Below are positions 16,810-25,523 of a stretch of 64,000 nucleotides of DNA, piece by piece; within the stretch, counting starts at the first letter, position 1, and every line of letters begins with the position of its first letter. The DNA comes from Corynebacterium variabile. Its GTDB lineage: Bacteria; Actinomycetota; Actinomycetes; Mycobacteriales; Mycobacteriaceae. Below the pieces are notes generated by a model. It did no database searches. It was not told where the DNA came from and saw only the letters and a program-made list of their open reading frames with translations. The translations under genes and the position numbers were made by a program. The DNA is taken from assembly GCF_006539825.1 (NCBI RefSeq), contig NZ_BJNT01000012.1, positions 80,970 to 144,969 of the forward strand, given 5' to 3'.

Positions 16810-18021
16810 ATGACGAAAACCTCCGCGACAACCACCCCGCTGGACCTCATCGGCTTCGACTCCCTGCTCAGCGACGAGGAACGGCAGATCCGGGACGCCG
16901 TCGCAGACTTCGGTGACCGGGAACTGCGGCCCCACGTCGCTGACTGGTTCGAGGCCGGCGCCCTGCCGGTCAACGATCTCGCACCGAAGTTCGGCGAACT
17001 CGGCGTCCTCGGTATGCACCTCGACGGCTACGGCTGCCCCGGGATGTCCGCCGTCGACTACGGGCTGGCCTGCATGGAGATCGAGGCGGTCGACTCCGGC
17101 CTGCGCTCGCTGGTCTCTGTCCAGGGATCGCTGGCCATGTTCGCGATCCACCACTGGGGCTCGGAGGAGCAGAAGGAGCACTACCTGCCGGGCATGGCCG
17201 CCGGTACCACCCTCGGTTGCTTCGGGCTCACCGAGCCGGACGCCGGCTCCGACCCCGCGAACATGCGCACCCGGGCAGTCCGCGACGGCTCCGGGGAGGA
17301 TGCCGACTGGATCCTCAACGGCACGAAGATGTGGATCACCAACGCCCCGGTGGCCGATGTCGCCGTGGTCTGGGCCCGCACCGACGACCGCGGCGATGGA
17401 AAGCCCGGCTTCGCTGGCTTCATCGTCGAGAAGGGCGCCCCCGGATTCTCCACCGCCGAGATCCACCGCAAGCTCTCCCTACGCGCCTCGGTCACCGGCG
17501 AGATCATCCTGGAGGACTGCCGGCTACCGGACTCCCGGCGACTGCCCGGCGTCAGCTCCCTGCGTGGCCCACTGACCTGCCTCAATGAGGCGCGCTACGG
17601 CATCATCTGGGGTGCCCTCGGTGCTGCCCGCGACGCCCTGGCCACCGCCATCGACTACGTCGGTACCCGCGACGTCTTCGACCGGCCGCTGAGCAGTTTC
17701 CAGATCACCCAGGCCAAACTGGCGGACATGACCGTCGAACTCGACAAGTCCATGCTGCTGGCCCTCCAACTCGGTCGGCTCAAGGACGCCGGGCAGCTCA
17801 CCCCGCCGCGCATCAGCGTCGGCAAGCTGAACTCCACCCGCGTGGCCCTGGAGATCACCCGCGAATGCCGGACGCTGCTCGGCGCATCCGGCATCACCCT
17901 GGATCACTCCCCGCTGCGGCACGCCAACAACCTCGAGTCCGTGCTGACCTACGAGGGGACCGCGGAAATGCACCAGCTCACCATCGGCCAGGCACTCACC
18001 GGAGAGCAGGCGTTCCGGTGA
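16810..18021 (+). CDS. gcdH: glutaryl-CoA dehydrogenase-like acyl-CoA dehydrogenase
   Basis: A 403-residue FAD enzyme. The segment AVDSGLRSLVSVQGSLAM matches the glutaryl-CoA dehydrogenase signature, including the Arg that binds the distal carboxylate. The catalytic Glu lies in TYEGTAEMHQLTIG near the C-terminus, and FGLTEPDAGSD and WITNAP are standard FAD/acyl-CoA contacts. The family converts glutaryl-CoA to crotonyl-CoA during lysine, tryptophan or aromatic breakdown. It starts 35 bases after the helicase gene with a GAAAGGA ribosome site and overlaps the following GNAT gene by 4 bases. No CoA transferase is next to it, so its substrate supply is not visible here. Confidence 0.83.
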   Translation: MTKTSATTTPLDLIGFDSLLSDEERQIRDAVADFGDRELRPHVADWFEAGALPVNDLAPKFGELGVLGMHLDGYGCPGMSAVDYGLACMEIEAVDSGLRSLVSVQGSLAMFAIHHWGSEEQKEHYLPGMAAGTTLGCFGLTEPDAGSDPANMRTRAVRDGSGEDADWILNGTKMWITNAPVADVAVVWARTDDRGDGKPGFAGFIVEKGAPGFSTAEIHRKLSLRASVTGEIILEDCRLPDSRRLPGVSSLRGPLTCLNEARYGIIWGALGAARDALATAIDYVGTRDVFDRPLSSFQITQAKLADMTVELDKSMLLALQLGRLKDAGQLTPPRISVGKLNSTRVALEITRECRTLLGASGITLDHSPLRHANNLESVLTYEGTAEMHQLTIGQALTGEQAFR

Positions 18022-18572
18022 CAGGTTCCACAACTCCCTCCCTCACGCTCCGCCTGCCCACCACCGATGACGAATCCGCTGTCTGGGAGCTCAACCGCTC
18101 CTGCTCGACGGACACCTTCGACTTCCTGGCCGGCGTGGGCAATCTCAACGCCGACAGCACCGGCTACACCGCCTTCCTCGACAGTGTCCGCAACCAGCAT
18201 GAAGGCACCGATCTGCCGGAGGGCTGGCTCCCCGCGGACTTCCTCGTCGCCGAGGTCATCACCGCCGACGGCGGGACCACCCTCATCGGCCGCACCTCCA
18301 TCCGCTACGGCCTCAACGAGTACCTGCTGAACTACGGCGGTCACATCGGCTACGCCGTCGCCCCCGACCACCGTCGTCGCGGCTACGCCACCGAGATCCT
18401 CCGGCAGTCCCTCGCCCTGCTCGCTGAGCGGGGTATCGACAGGGCCCTGCTCGTCTGTAACGATGACAACGCCGGCTCGATCGGAGTCATCGAAGCCTGC
18501 GGTGGCGTCCTCGAGGACCGTCGTACCGACCCGGACGGCGTCCTTATCCGCCGCTACCGGATCACGCTGTGA
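18018..18572 (+). CDS. GNAT-family N-acetyltransferase
   Basis: The 184-residue product has the GNAT acetyl-CoA loop RRRGYATEILRQ, preceded by the beta strand GGHIGYAVAP and followed by LVCNDDNAGSIGVIEACGG, typical of RimJ/YjdJ-like enzymes that acetylate an amino group on a small molecule or protein. A GTG start inside the gcdH stop (GTGA overlap) indicates translational coupling, perhaps tying it to acyl-CoA metabolism. The acceptor substrate is unknown. Confidence 0.82.
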   Translation: MTGSTTPSLTLRLPTTDDESAVWELNRSCSTDTFDFLAGVGNLNADSTGYTAFLDSVRNQHEGTDLPEGWLPADFLVAEVITADGGTTLIGRTSIRYGLNEYLLNYGGHIGYAVAPDHRRRGYATEILRQSLALLAERGIDRALLVCNDDNAGSIGVIEACGGVLEDRRTDPDGVLIRRYRITL

Positions 18573-18575
18573 GCA

Positions 18576-20068
18576 TCACCCGTTGATCACCTGCGGCACG
18601 GCCACCGCCTTGAGCCCCTCGACACCGAACTCCAGGCCGTAGCCGGACCCCTTCACCCCACCGAAGGGGATCCGCGGATCGACCGCACCGTGGTTGTTGA
18701 TCCACACGGTGCCGGCCTCCAGCCGGGCCGCGACCTCGCGGGCTGCCACGGGATCCGCCGACCACACCGACCCGCCCAGTCCGGCCTCCGACCGGTTCGC
18801 TTCGGCCACCGCGTCATCCAGGTCCGTGTACCGGATGATCGGCAGCGCCGGGCCGAACTGCTCTTCGGTGACCAGCGCGGCGTCCCCGTCGATGTCGGCG
18901 ACCAGCGTCGTCGGGTAGAAGTTGCCCGGCGCGTCCCGGTCCGGGTTGCCACCGCACAGCACCGTGGCACCGGAGGCCTTCGCGTCCTCCACGAGCCGGT
19001 CGACGATGTCGAACTGCGTCCGGTTCTGCAGCGGGCCCAGCAGGTTCTCCTCCTCCAGCCCCATGCCCATCGGCACATCCTCAGCGACCCGCACCAGCGC
19101 CCGACAGACCTCGTCGTAGATCTCGTCGGGCACGTAGAGCCGCTTGAGCGCCGCACAGGTCTGGCCGGTGTTGATGAACGCACCCCAGAACAGGGTCTCC
19201 GCGATCTCCCGGCGACGCTCGGGCGAAGCACCGTCGAAGATGTCGGGCAGGACGATGCCGGCGTCGTTCCCGCCGAGCTCCAGAGTCAGCCGCTTGAGGT
19301 TGCCCGCACTGGCCTCGACGATGCGTCGTCCCGTCGCAGTGGAGCCGGTGAACATCACCTTGCGGATGTCCGGGTGCCCGGCGATGACCGAACCAACCTC
19401 CCGCTCCCCCGGCACGACGGTGAGCACCCCGGCGGGCAGCACCTGGTTGAGCACCCAGCCCAGCGCCAGGACGGACAGCGTCGTATTCTCCGAGGGCTTG
19501 ACGATCACAGCATTGCCCATCCGCAGCGCCGGCGCGATCTGCCAGATGCTGATCATCATCGGCCAGTTCCACGGACCGATCGCCCCGACGATCCCCACCG
19601 GACGCCACGTCAGCGTCGCCCGCGTCCCACCGCTCCCCCGCTCTCACCGTCATCGACCACCGTCGCCTCCGGCACTTCGAGCGACGCCGCGGTCCGCAGC
19701 CACGCCGAACACGCCCCGACCTCGAAGCGGGCGTTGGGGCCGTTCAGCGGCTTGCCGGTCTCCCGGCTGAGCAGTTCGGCCAGTGGTCCGGCGACGGCGT
19801 CCACGGCGTCCGCCGCCCGGTTCAGCACTGCAGCGCGCTCCGCCGGGGACCAGGACGCCCACTCGGGCTGGATATCTCTGGCCATCGCGACGGCCTCATC
19901 GACCTCCTCGGCGCCGTGAACCGGGGCCAGGCCGATGACCTGGCCGGTGGCGGGGTCGTGGACAGCCCGGGAGGAGACGACGTCCCCGTCCGGACGGCGC
20001 TCCAACGGGACGGTGACAGTGGACAGCAGTTCGTCGACGGTGGTGGGCAGTGTGGGAAGTTCAGACAT
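18576..20068 (-). pseudogene. aldehyde dehydrogenase split by a single-base frameshift
   Basis: The frame from ATG 20068 (MSELPTLPTT) runs through a normal aldehyde dehydrogenase N-terminus (GETGKPLNGP-like region present as RETGKPLNG) and then stops at 19610-19612. The C-terminal 340 residues continue in another frame from GIVGAIGPWNWPMM, with the general-base motif LELGGNDAG and the catalytic Cys in NTGQTCAALKR. Removing one C within GGACGCGGGCGACG on the coding strand (near 19618-19624) restores a smooth GRATLTWRPVGIVG join expected for the family. So it is a one-base insertion: a recent pseudogene or a sequencing error. The gene ends 3 bases from the convergent GNAT gene. Confidence 0.85.
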
Positions 20069-20134
20069 GGGCCCCAGAGTACGAGAGTTCCCTGGGCGAA
20101 CGGGGGTACCAGGTGTGACCTGGGATACTGATTC

Positions 20135-20174
20135 GGCGTCACAAAAGGTACATTCGGCGCGAATACATGACGCC
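20135..20174. promoter_or_regulatory. nested inverted repeats before the OFA transporter gene
   Basis: GGCGTCA (20135-20141) and TGACGCC (20168-20174) form an outer inverted repeat. Inside it, ATTCG-GCG-CGAAT (20152-20164) is a 13-base palindrome. The right edge abuts the AAGGAGA ribosome site of the transporter gene. This arrangement fits a repressor operator for the transporter and possibly for the divergent aldehyde dehydrogenase; the regulator is not known. Confidence 0.4.
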
Positions 20175-20188
20175 ATAAGGAGACCCCC

Positions 20189-21703
20189 ATGTCAGTACTG
20201 GACCGGGACGCCATCATCGCGCCCGTGAACTTCAACCGGTGGCTCATCCCCGCCGCCGCCCTCGCCATCCACCTGAGTATCGGGCAGGCCTACGCCTTCT
20301 CCGTGTTCAAGGCACCGCTCACCGAACACTTCGAGGTCGGTGAGGTCGCCACCGGCTGGATCTTCTCCGTGGCCATCGGCATGCTCGGCATCTCCGCCGC
20401 CATCGCCGGCCCGTGGGTCGAACGCGTCGGACCACGCAAGGCCATGGTCGCCTCCGGCACCGCCTGGGTCGTCGGCTTCTTCGTCGCCACCCTCGGCATC
20501 TGGACCGACCAGCTGTGGCTGGTGTACTTCGGCTACGGCTTCATCGGCGGCATCGGCCTGGGCATCGGCTACATCTCCCCGGTCTCCACGCTGATGAAGT
20601 GGTTCCCGGACCGCCCCGGCCTGGCGACAGGCCTCGCGATCATGGGCTTCGGCGGTGGTGCGCTGATCGCCAGCCCGCTGTCCAATGACCTCATGTCGCT
20701 GTTCAGTGACGACGCGGACTCCCTGACCCCGGGCATGCCGGCCACGTTCCTCACTCTCGCGATCCTCTACCTGGTGATCATCGCCCTCGGCGCGTTCGTC
20801 ATCCGCCTGCCTCACCCGGACTGGAAGCCGGCCGGCTACACCCCGGCGACGATCCCGGCGCGCGCCCACCAGACCACCGGCAATGTCTCCGCCAGGAGTG
20901 CGATCAGGACGCCACAGTTCTGGCTCCTCTGGATCGTGCTGTTCACCAACGTCACCGCAGGTATCGGCATCCTCGAGTCCGCCTCCCCGATGATCCAGAA
21001 CTCCTTCGCGATCACCGCGGTCGCCGCCGGTGGCTTCGTCGGTCTGCTGTCGCTGTTCAACATGGGAGGACGCTTCGTCTGGTCCACCGTCTCCGACTAC
21101 ATCGGCCGCAAGAACACCTACATCCTCTACCTGGGTCTCGGGTCGCTGCTCTACCTGCTGCTCGCCAGCCTCGGCTCGCACTCCCTGGCACTGTTCGTGG
21201 TCTGCGCGCTGGTCATCCTCTCCTTCTACGGCGGCGGCTTTGCGACGATCCCGGCCTACCTCAAGGACCTCTTCGGCACCTACCAGGTCGGCGCGATCCA
21301 CGGTCGCCTGCTCACCGCCTGGTCCGCCGCCGGTATCGCCGGCCCGCTGATCGTCAACTCCGTCGTCGAGTCCCAGGAGGATGCGGGCCACTCCGGATTC
21401 GACCTCTACCGGCTGTCCCTGTTCATCATGGTCGGCGTGCTGGTCGTCGGCTTCATCGCGAACCTGCTGGTCCGCAAGGTCAACGAAAAGCACTTCGAGG
21501 ATCCGGAGATCGTCGAGGAGAAGGTCCGGGCCGACCGCGCCGCTGCCGCCCAGGCCTCCGATGCACGCTCGAACGGCACCGCCACCACCGCCGGTGGCCT
21601 TTACACGACCGTCGCCTCGGGTCTGGCGTTCATCGTGGTCGCCGCCCTGTCCTACGGCGTGATCCAGACCATCATCAAGGCCGCGGGTCTCTTCACGGGG
21701 TAG
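20189..21703 (+). CDS. OFA-family MFS transporter
   Basis: A 504-residue, 12-helix major facilitator of the oxalate/formate antiporter family. Typical marks are IHLSIGQAYAFSVF in helix 1, GIGYISPVSTLMKWFPDRPG in the helix 4-5 loop, and GRFVWSTVSDYIGRKN in the central loop. Members carry small carboxylates; E. coli YhjX of this family moves pyruvate. The C-terminal tail is longer than usual and adds a final hydrophobic helix after about residue 460. A clear AAGGAGACCCCC ribosome site lies before the ATG. A second OFA protein lies at 29073, next to a 2-oxo-acid dehydrogenase operon, so related substrates are likely. Confidence 0.85.
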   Translation: MSVLDRDAIIAPVNFNRWLIPAAALAIHLSIGQAYAFSVFKAPLTEHFEVGEVATGWIFSVAIGMLGISAAIAGPWVERVGPRKAMVASGTAWVVGFFVATLGIWTDQLWLVYFGYGFIGGIGLGIGYISPVSTLMKWFPDRPGLATGLAIMGFGGGALIASPLSNDLMSLFSDDADSLTPGMPATFLTLAILYLVIIALGAFVIRLPHPDWKPAGYTPATIPARAHQTTGNVSARSAIRTPQFWLLWIVLFTNVTAGIGILESASPMIQNSFAITAVAAGGFVGLLSLFNMGGRFVWSTVSDYIGRKNTYILYLGLGSLLYLLLASLGSHSLALFVVCALVILSFYGGGFATIPAYLKDLFGTYQVGAIHGRLLTAWSAAGIAGPLIVNSVVESQEDAGHSGFDLYRLSLFIMVGVLVVGFIANLLVRKVNEKHFEDPEIVEEKVRADRAAAAQASDARSNGTATTAGGLYTTVASGLAFIVVAALSYGVIQTIIKAAGLFTG

Positions 21704-21764
21704 GACGCCACCACGACACCTCGGATTCGTGGGCGAAGCAGTCGTGAAGCCCCATCCGACACAG

Positions 21765-21825
21765 AGATCTGCCACCCCTCAGGTCGCCTGGAAGTCCGGG
21801 ACATGACCTGAGGGGTGGCAGATTT
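21765..21825. repeat. structured dispersed repeat, copy 1
   Basis: Arms of 21 bases (21765-21785 and 21805-21825, core TCTGCCACCCCTCAGGTC) pair around an inner hairpin CCTGG-AAGT-CCGGG. A second copy of the same element in the same orientation lies at 51755-51817. Both sit between convergent gene ends, so at least one function could be bidirectional termination. Confidence 0.85.
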
Positions 21826-21870
21826 CGTGGGGCTTGAAGAACAGCGGCCCGATGAGAAGCAGCCGGGCTT

Positions 21871-23742
21871 CTACTTCTCGTGATACGAGGGAGCCAGTGC
21901 GTACACCGGGGTGTCCAGCCCCTCATGCCGGGCCGCGAGCTGCAGCGACAGGTAGCGGGAGTAGTGACGCCCCTGGTGCAGGTTGCCACCCATGAACCAC
22001 AGGTTCTCCTGCTGGGTCGGCTTCCACATATTGCGCAGTTCGCCCTCCCACGGGCCCGGATCCTTGGCGGTCTCCGAGCCGAGACCCCAGCACTTGCCGA
22101 CCTTGTCGGCGACCTCGGGGCTGATCAGTCGCTCGGCCCAGCCGTTCATCGAGCCGTAGCCGGTGGCCAGGACGACCACGTCGGCCTGCAGTTCGGTGCC
22201 GTCGGTGAGCACCACACCGTCTTCGGTGTAGTGGTCGATGCCGACCTGCGAGTGGACCTCGATGGACCCGTCGATGACCAGCTGGGACGCACCGACGTTG
22301 ATGTAGTAGCCCGAGCCTCGGCGCAGGTACTTCAGGAACAGGCCGGTCTCGTCCTCACCGAAGTCGACCATGAACCCGGCCTTCTCCAGGTCGGCGTAGA
22401 ACTCCGCGTCCTCCTCGCGGATGCCGTCGGAGGCCACGCGCTGACCCAGCGGCAGCAGCTTGTACGGCCAGGAGGCGAACAGCAGGTCGGCGGTGTCGGT
22501 GTCGATGCCGGCGTCCACCGCCTCCTCGGAGTACAGCGGGCTGGTCACGTACTTGATGAACATGTCCGAGTTGACGATGTAGGTCGGCGACCGCTGGATC
22601 ATCACCGGGTGCGCACCGTTCTCGTAGAGGTCGGCGCAGATGTCGTGGGCGGAGTTGTTCGCGCCGAGCACGACCACGCGGCGTCCCTTGTCCACCTCAC
22701 CGCCGGGGTGCTCCGAGGAGTGCCGGATCTCGCCACGGAACTTCTCCTGGCCGGGGAAGGTCGGCTTGTTGGCGATACCGGACATGCCGGTGGCCATCAC
22801 GAGCTGCTCGGGATGCAGCACGACCTGCTCACCGTCACGGTCGACGACAACCTCCCAGGTGCCGGACGCCTCATCGTAGGACGCCCGCTCGCAGCTGGTG
22901 TTGTTCCAGTAGTCGAGGTCCATGATGCCGGTGTAGTGCTCCAGCCAGTCGCCCATCTTGTCCTTGGGCGTGAAGATCGGCCAGTCGTCCGGGAACGGGA
23001 GGTAGGGCAGGTGGTCGTACCAGACCGGGTCGTGCAGGCACAGGGAGTGGTACCGGCCGCGCCACTGGTCACCGGGGCGGGCGGACTTCTCCACGACCAG
23101 CGTCGGCACACCGAGCCGCTTCAGGCGGGACGCCAGGGCGATGCCACCCTGACCACCACCGACAATGAGGACATACGGCTGCTCGGAGTAGCCGAGGTTC
23201 TCGCGCCGCTCGGCCCGGCGGTCCGCCCAGTTGCGAGGGTCGGCGTGAGGTCCGTGCTCGGCACCCTTGATCCGGTTACGGCCCTTCTTCTCCGGGCGGG
23301 CGTGCAGCTCACGGGCGGAGGTCAGCAGGGTCCAGCACCTGTCGACCGGGGCGTCCTCGGTGCCCTCGTTCTTCAGACGGATCAGCGCCCGCGACTTCAC
23401 GACCCGGTTCTCGAAGGTGACGAAGGCGAAGATGTCCTCGCCGTCTCCGTCGGCAGCGTCCTCCACGACGGCGTCCCGGTCGATCTCGATGTTGCTGATC
23501 GTGAGGTTGCCGGTGCCGTGGGTACCCTTGACCAGGTCCTCGATACTCTTCCGGCCCTCTGCGGTGTGCAGGTTCCAGGTGAAGGTGGTGAGGTCACGCC
23601 AGTAACCCTGCTCGACGAACAGGTCGGCGGTGGCGGAGGCGGCGGCCTCGGCATCCGGGGTCGCCAGGGCGTCGGCGAAGTCAGCGAACCAGGTGAGGAC
23701 GCGGTTGTTGAGGTCGGTACGGTCGATCGTCGGAGCAGACAA
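21871..23742 (-). CDS. flavin-containing monooxygenase with N-terminal SnoaL/NTF2-like domain
   Basis: The product has about 623 residues from the TTG at 23742 (GTG 23814 would add 24). Residues 5-150 resemble a SnoaL/NTF2-like cone fold. An FAD Rossmann motif GGGQGGIALASRL follows near residue 195. FRGEIRHSSEHPGG fits the FMO/Baeyer-Villiger fingerprint (F-x-G-x-x-x-H), VVVLGANNSAHD is the NADPH-binding motif, and VVLATGY is the C-terminal ATG motif. Such enzymes insert oxygen into sulfur, nitrogen or ketone substrates. It faces the OFA transporter convergently across the structured repeat and lies downstream of the dehydrogenase operon, separated by a terminator. Substrate unknown. Confidence 0.8.
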   Translation of the reverse strand: MSAPTIDRTDLNNRVLTWFADFADALATPDAEAAASATADLFVEQGYWRDLTTFTWNLHTAEGRKSIEDLVKGTHGTGNLTISNIEIDRDAVVEDAADGDGEDIFAFVTFENRVVKSRALIRLKNEGTEDAPVDRCWTLLTSARELHARPEKKGRNRIKGAEHGPHADPRNWADRRAERRENLGYSEQPYVLIVGGGQGGIALASRLKRLGVPTLVVEKSARPGDQWRGRYHSLCLHDPVWYDHLPYLPFPDDWPIFTPKDKMGDWLEHYTGIMDLDYWNNTSCERASYDEASGTWEVVVDRDGEQVVLHPEQLVMATGMSGIANKPTFPGQEKFRGEIRHSSEHPGGEVDKGRRVVVLGANNSAHDICADLYENGAHPVMIQRSPTYIVNSDMFIKYVTSPLYSEEAVDAGIDTDTADLLFASWPYKLLPLGQRVASDGIREEDAEFYADLEKAGFMVDFGEDETGLFLKYLRRGSGYYINVGASQLVIDGSIEVHSQVGIDHYTEDGVVLTDGTELQADVVVLATGYGSMNGWAERLISPEVADKVGKCWGLGSETAKDPGPWEGELRNMWKPTQQENLWFMGGNLHQGRHYSRYLSLQLAARHEGLDTPVYALAPSYHEK

Positions 23743-24082
23743 GGAAGGTCCTCTCGGAGGGGATGCAACGGTAGAAACAGGGGGTCGCGCCGCCGAGGTA
23801 CCGAGAAGGGTCACAGTGCAACGTTTTTGTGCCCGGGATCACATCGGCGGCGACGCGGACCACGCTAGGCCGCTCCCCCATACCCGGCAACCCTTCTATC
23901 AACATAGGTGTGCGAACATACTTGACACCTCCCCCGTCTGCAGAGGTGGCACCCCCTGAACATGACGACGACCGCCACCACAGCGGGGGGACATTGCGCT
24001 ACCCCCGCCGCGGTGGCGGTCGACCCGGCCCGGCGCGCTGCGGGCGCGATACGGGCGTCCTGCACGCGTCCTGAAGAGAGCC
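23743..24082. other. intergenic region upstream of the monooxygenase gene
   Basis: This 340-base region holds the terminator of the dehydrogenase operon (23969-24022) and the leftward promoter region of the monooxygenase gene. A TTGACA sequence at about 23930 reads on the plus strand and does not serve a plus-strand gene that I can see. A codon-free leader of 70 bases remains if the TTG start is right. No small gene was found. Confidence 0.45.
23969..24022 (-). terminator. terminator of the 2-oxo-acid dehydrogenase operon
   Basis: Arms of 21 bases (23969-23989 and 24002-24022) built on CGACCGCCACC and GGTGGCGGTCG, with a GGGGG/CCCCC top, pair with two imperfect positions around a 12-base loop. 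It lies about 60 bases downstream of the lpd stop, reading leftward. Confidence 0.7.
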
Positions 24083-25513
24083 CTACAGGTGTGTCGGCAG
24101 ACCGATCGCGATGTCCGCGGCCTCGGCCACCGGCTCACCCAGCGTCGGGTGCGGATGGATCGTCAGGGCGATGTCCTCCACGTTGAGCTGGCAGTTCACT
24201 GCCACGGACAACTCCGAGATGAGGTCGGAGGCACCCGGGCCCACGATCTGAGCACCGACGAGCGTGCCGGTGTCGATCGTCGAGACCAGACGCACGAAGC
24301 CCTCGCCCTCACCCAGGGACACGGCACGGGCGTTGCCCGCGAAGGGGAACTGGGAGGCGTGCACGGTCAGCCCGCTCTTCTCCGCCTCCGCCACGGTCAT
24401 GCCGACCGTCGCGATCTCCGGGTCGGAGAAGCACACCGCCGGCACGGCGAAATACTCGTTGGCGTCCGGGCGTCCGGCGATGGCACCGGCCGCGGTCTTG
24501 CCCTCCATGAAGGCCATGTGCGCCAGAGCCGGGCCCATGGTCACGTCACCGACGGCCCAGATGTGATCCACCCCGGTGAACCCGCGCTCGTCGACCTTGA
24601 TGAGGCCGTGCTTGTCGAGTTCCACACCCGTGGCGTCCAGCCCGAGGGAGTCGGTGTTCGGCGTCCTTCCGACGGTGATCATGCAGTAGTCGGCGGTGAC
24701 CTTCTTCTCCTCGCCGCCCTTGGTCGCGTAGGTGACGGTGACCTCGTCCGCACGCTGCTCGGAGTGCTTGGCGCGCACCCCGGTGAGCACGGTGACGCCC
24801 TTGGACTTCAGCTTCTTGACGACGACCTTCACCAGGTCCTTCTCGAACCCGGGGAGGATCTGGTCGGTGCCCTCGAGGATGGTGACGTGGGTACCGAAGT
24901 CGGCGTAGGCGCCAGCGAGTTCGGTGCCGATGTACCCGCCGCCGATGACGACGAGCTCCTTCGGTAGACTCTCCAGACCCAGACCGCCGGTCGAGTCGAT
25001 GACGCGTCCGCTGATCTGGAAGCCGGGGATCTCCACCGGGCGCGAGCCGGTGGCGATGATCAGGTCGGTGAAGGCGATCCGCCGCGGTTCGGTGACACTC
25101 ATGAACTGCTGCGGGCCGGCCGGCATGATCTGGATCTCGCTGTCGCTGACCAGCATCGCGGAGCCGCGGACAATCTCGATCCCGTGCTTGGCGAACAGCC
25201 CTTCGATGCCTTTGGTCATCCGGTCGACGACCTTGTGCTGCTTCCAGTCCTGCAGGGCGGTGAAGTCGAAGGAGACCTCACCGGTGGTGATCCCGTACAT
25301 GGTGGAGTCCTGCGCCTGGCTCAGCCGCTTGCCGGCCGAGATCAGCGCCTTGGACGGCACGCAGCCGACGTTGAGGCAGATGCCGCCGAGGGTGTCGGAC
25401 TCCTCGATGACGGTGACCTGCTGTCCGAGTTCCGCCGCACGGATCGCGGCGACGTACCCGCCGGGGCCTGCACCGATGATGACGGTGCCGTGTTGTTCCA
25501 GTTCCTTGGCCAT
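24083..25513 (-). CDS. lpdA: dihydrolipoyl dehydrogenase (E3)
   Basis: A 476-residue flavoprotein. The FAD motif GAGPGGYVAAIRAAELG opens the protein, the redox-active disulfide is Cys46/Cys51 in GGICLNVGCVPSKA, the NAD motif is GGGYIGTELAGAYADFG, and the catalytic His-Glu pair is in HPHPTLGEP near the end. E3 reoxidises dihydrolipoyl groups on E2 and reduces NAD+. It is the last gene of the operon transporter-E1alpha-E1beta-E2-E3, 10 bases after E2 with an AGGAGAAC ribosome site. Corynebacteria usually have a separate lpd for AceE/AceF/OdhA, so this may be a second, dedicated E3. Confidence 0.95.
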   Translation of the reverse strand: MAKELEQHGTVIIGAGPGGYVAAIRAAELGQQVTVIEESDTLGGICLNVGCVPSKALISAGKRLSQAQDSTMYGITTGEVSFDFTALQDWKQHKVVDRMTKGIEGLFAKHGIEIVRGSAMLVSDSEIQIMPAGPQQFMSVTEPRRIAFTDLIIATGSRPVEIPGFQISGRVIDSTGGLGLESLPKELVVIGGGYIGTELAGAYADFGTHVTILEGTDQILPGFEKDLVKVVVKKLKSKGVTVLTGVRAKHSEQRADEVTVTYATKGGEEKKVTADYCMITVGRTPNTDSLGLDATGVELDKHGLIKVDERGFTGVDHIWAVGDVTMGPALAHMAFMEGKTAAGAIAGRPDANEYFAVPAVCFSDPEIATVGMTVAEAEKSGLTVHASQFPFAGNARAVSLGEGEGFVRLVSTIDTGTLVGAQIVGPGASDLISELSVAVNCQLNVEDIALTIHPHPTLGEPVAEAADIAIGLPTHL

Positions 25514-25523
25514 GACTGTTCTC

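Noticed and set aside
23925..23960. Strong sigma70-like promoter TTGACA on the plus strand
   Set aside because: No gene on the plus strand follows within several kilobases and the downstream DNA is a terminator; not supported as a functional promoter.
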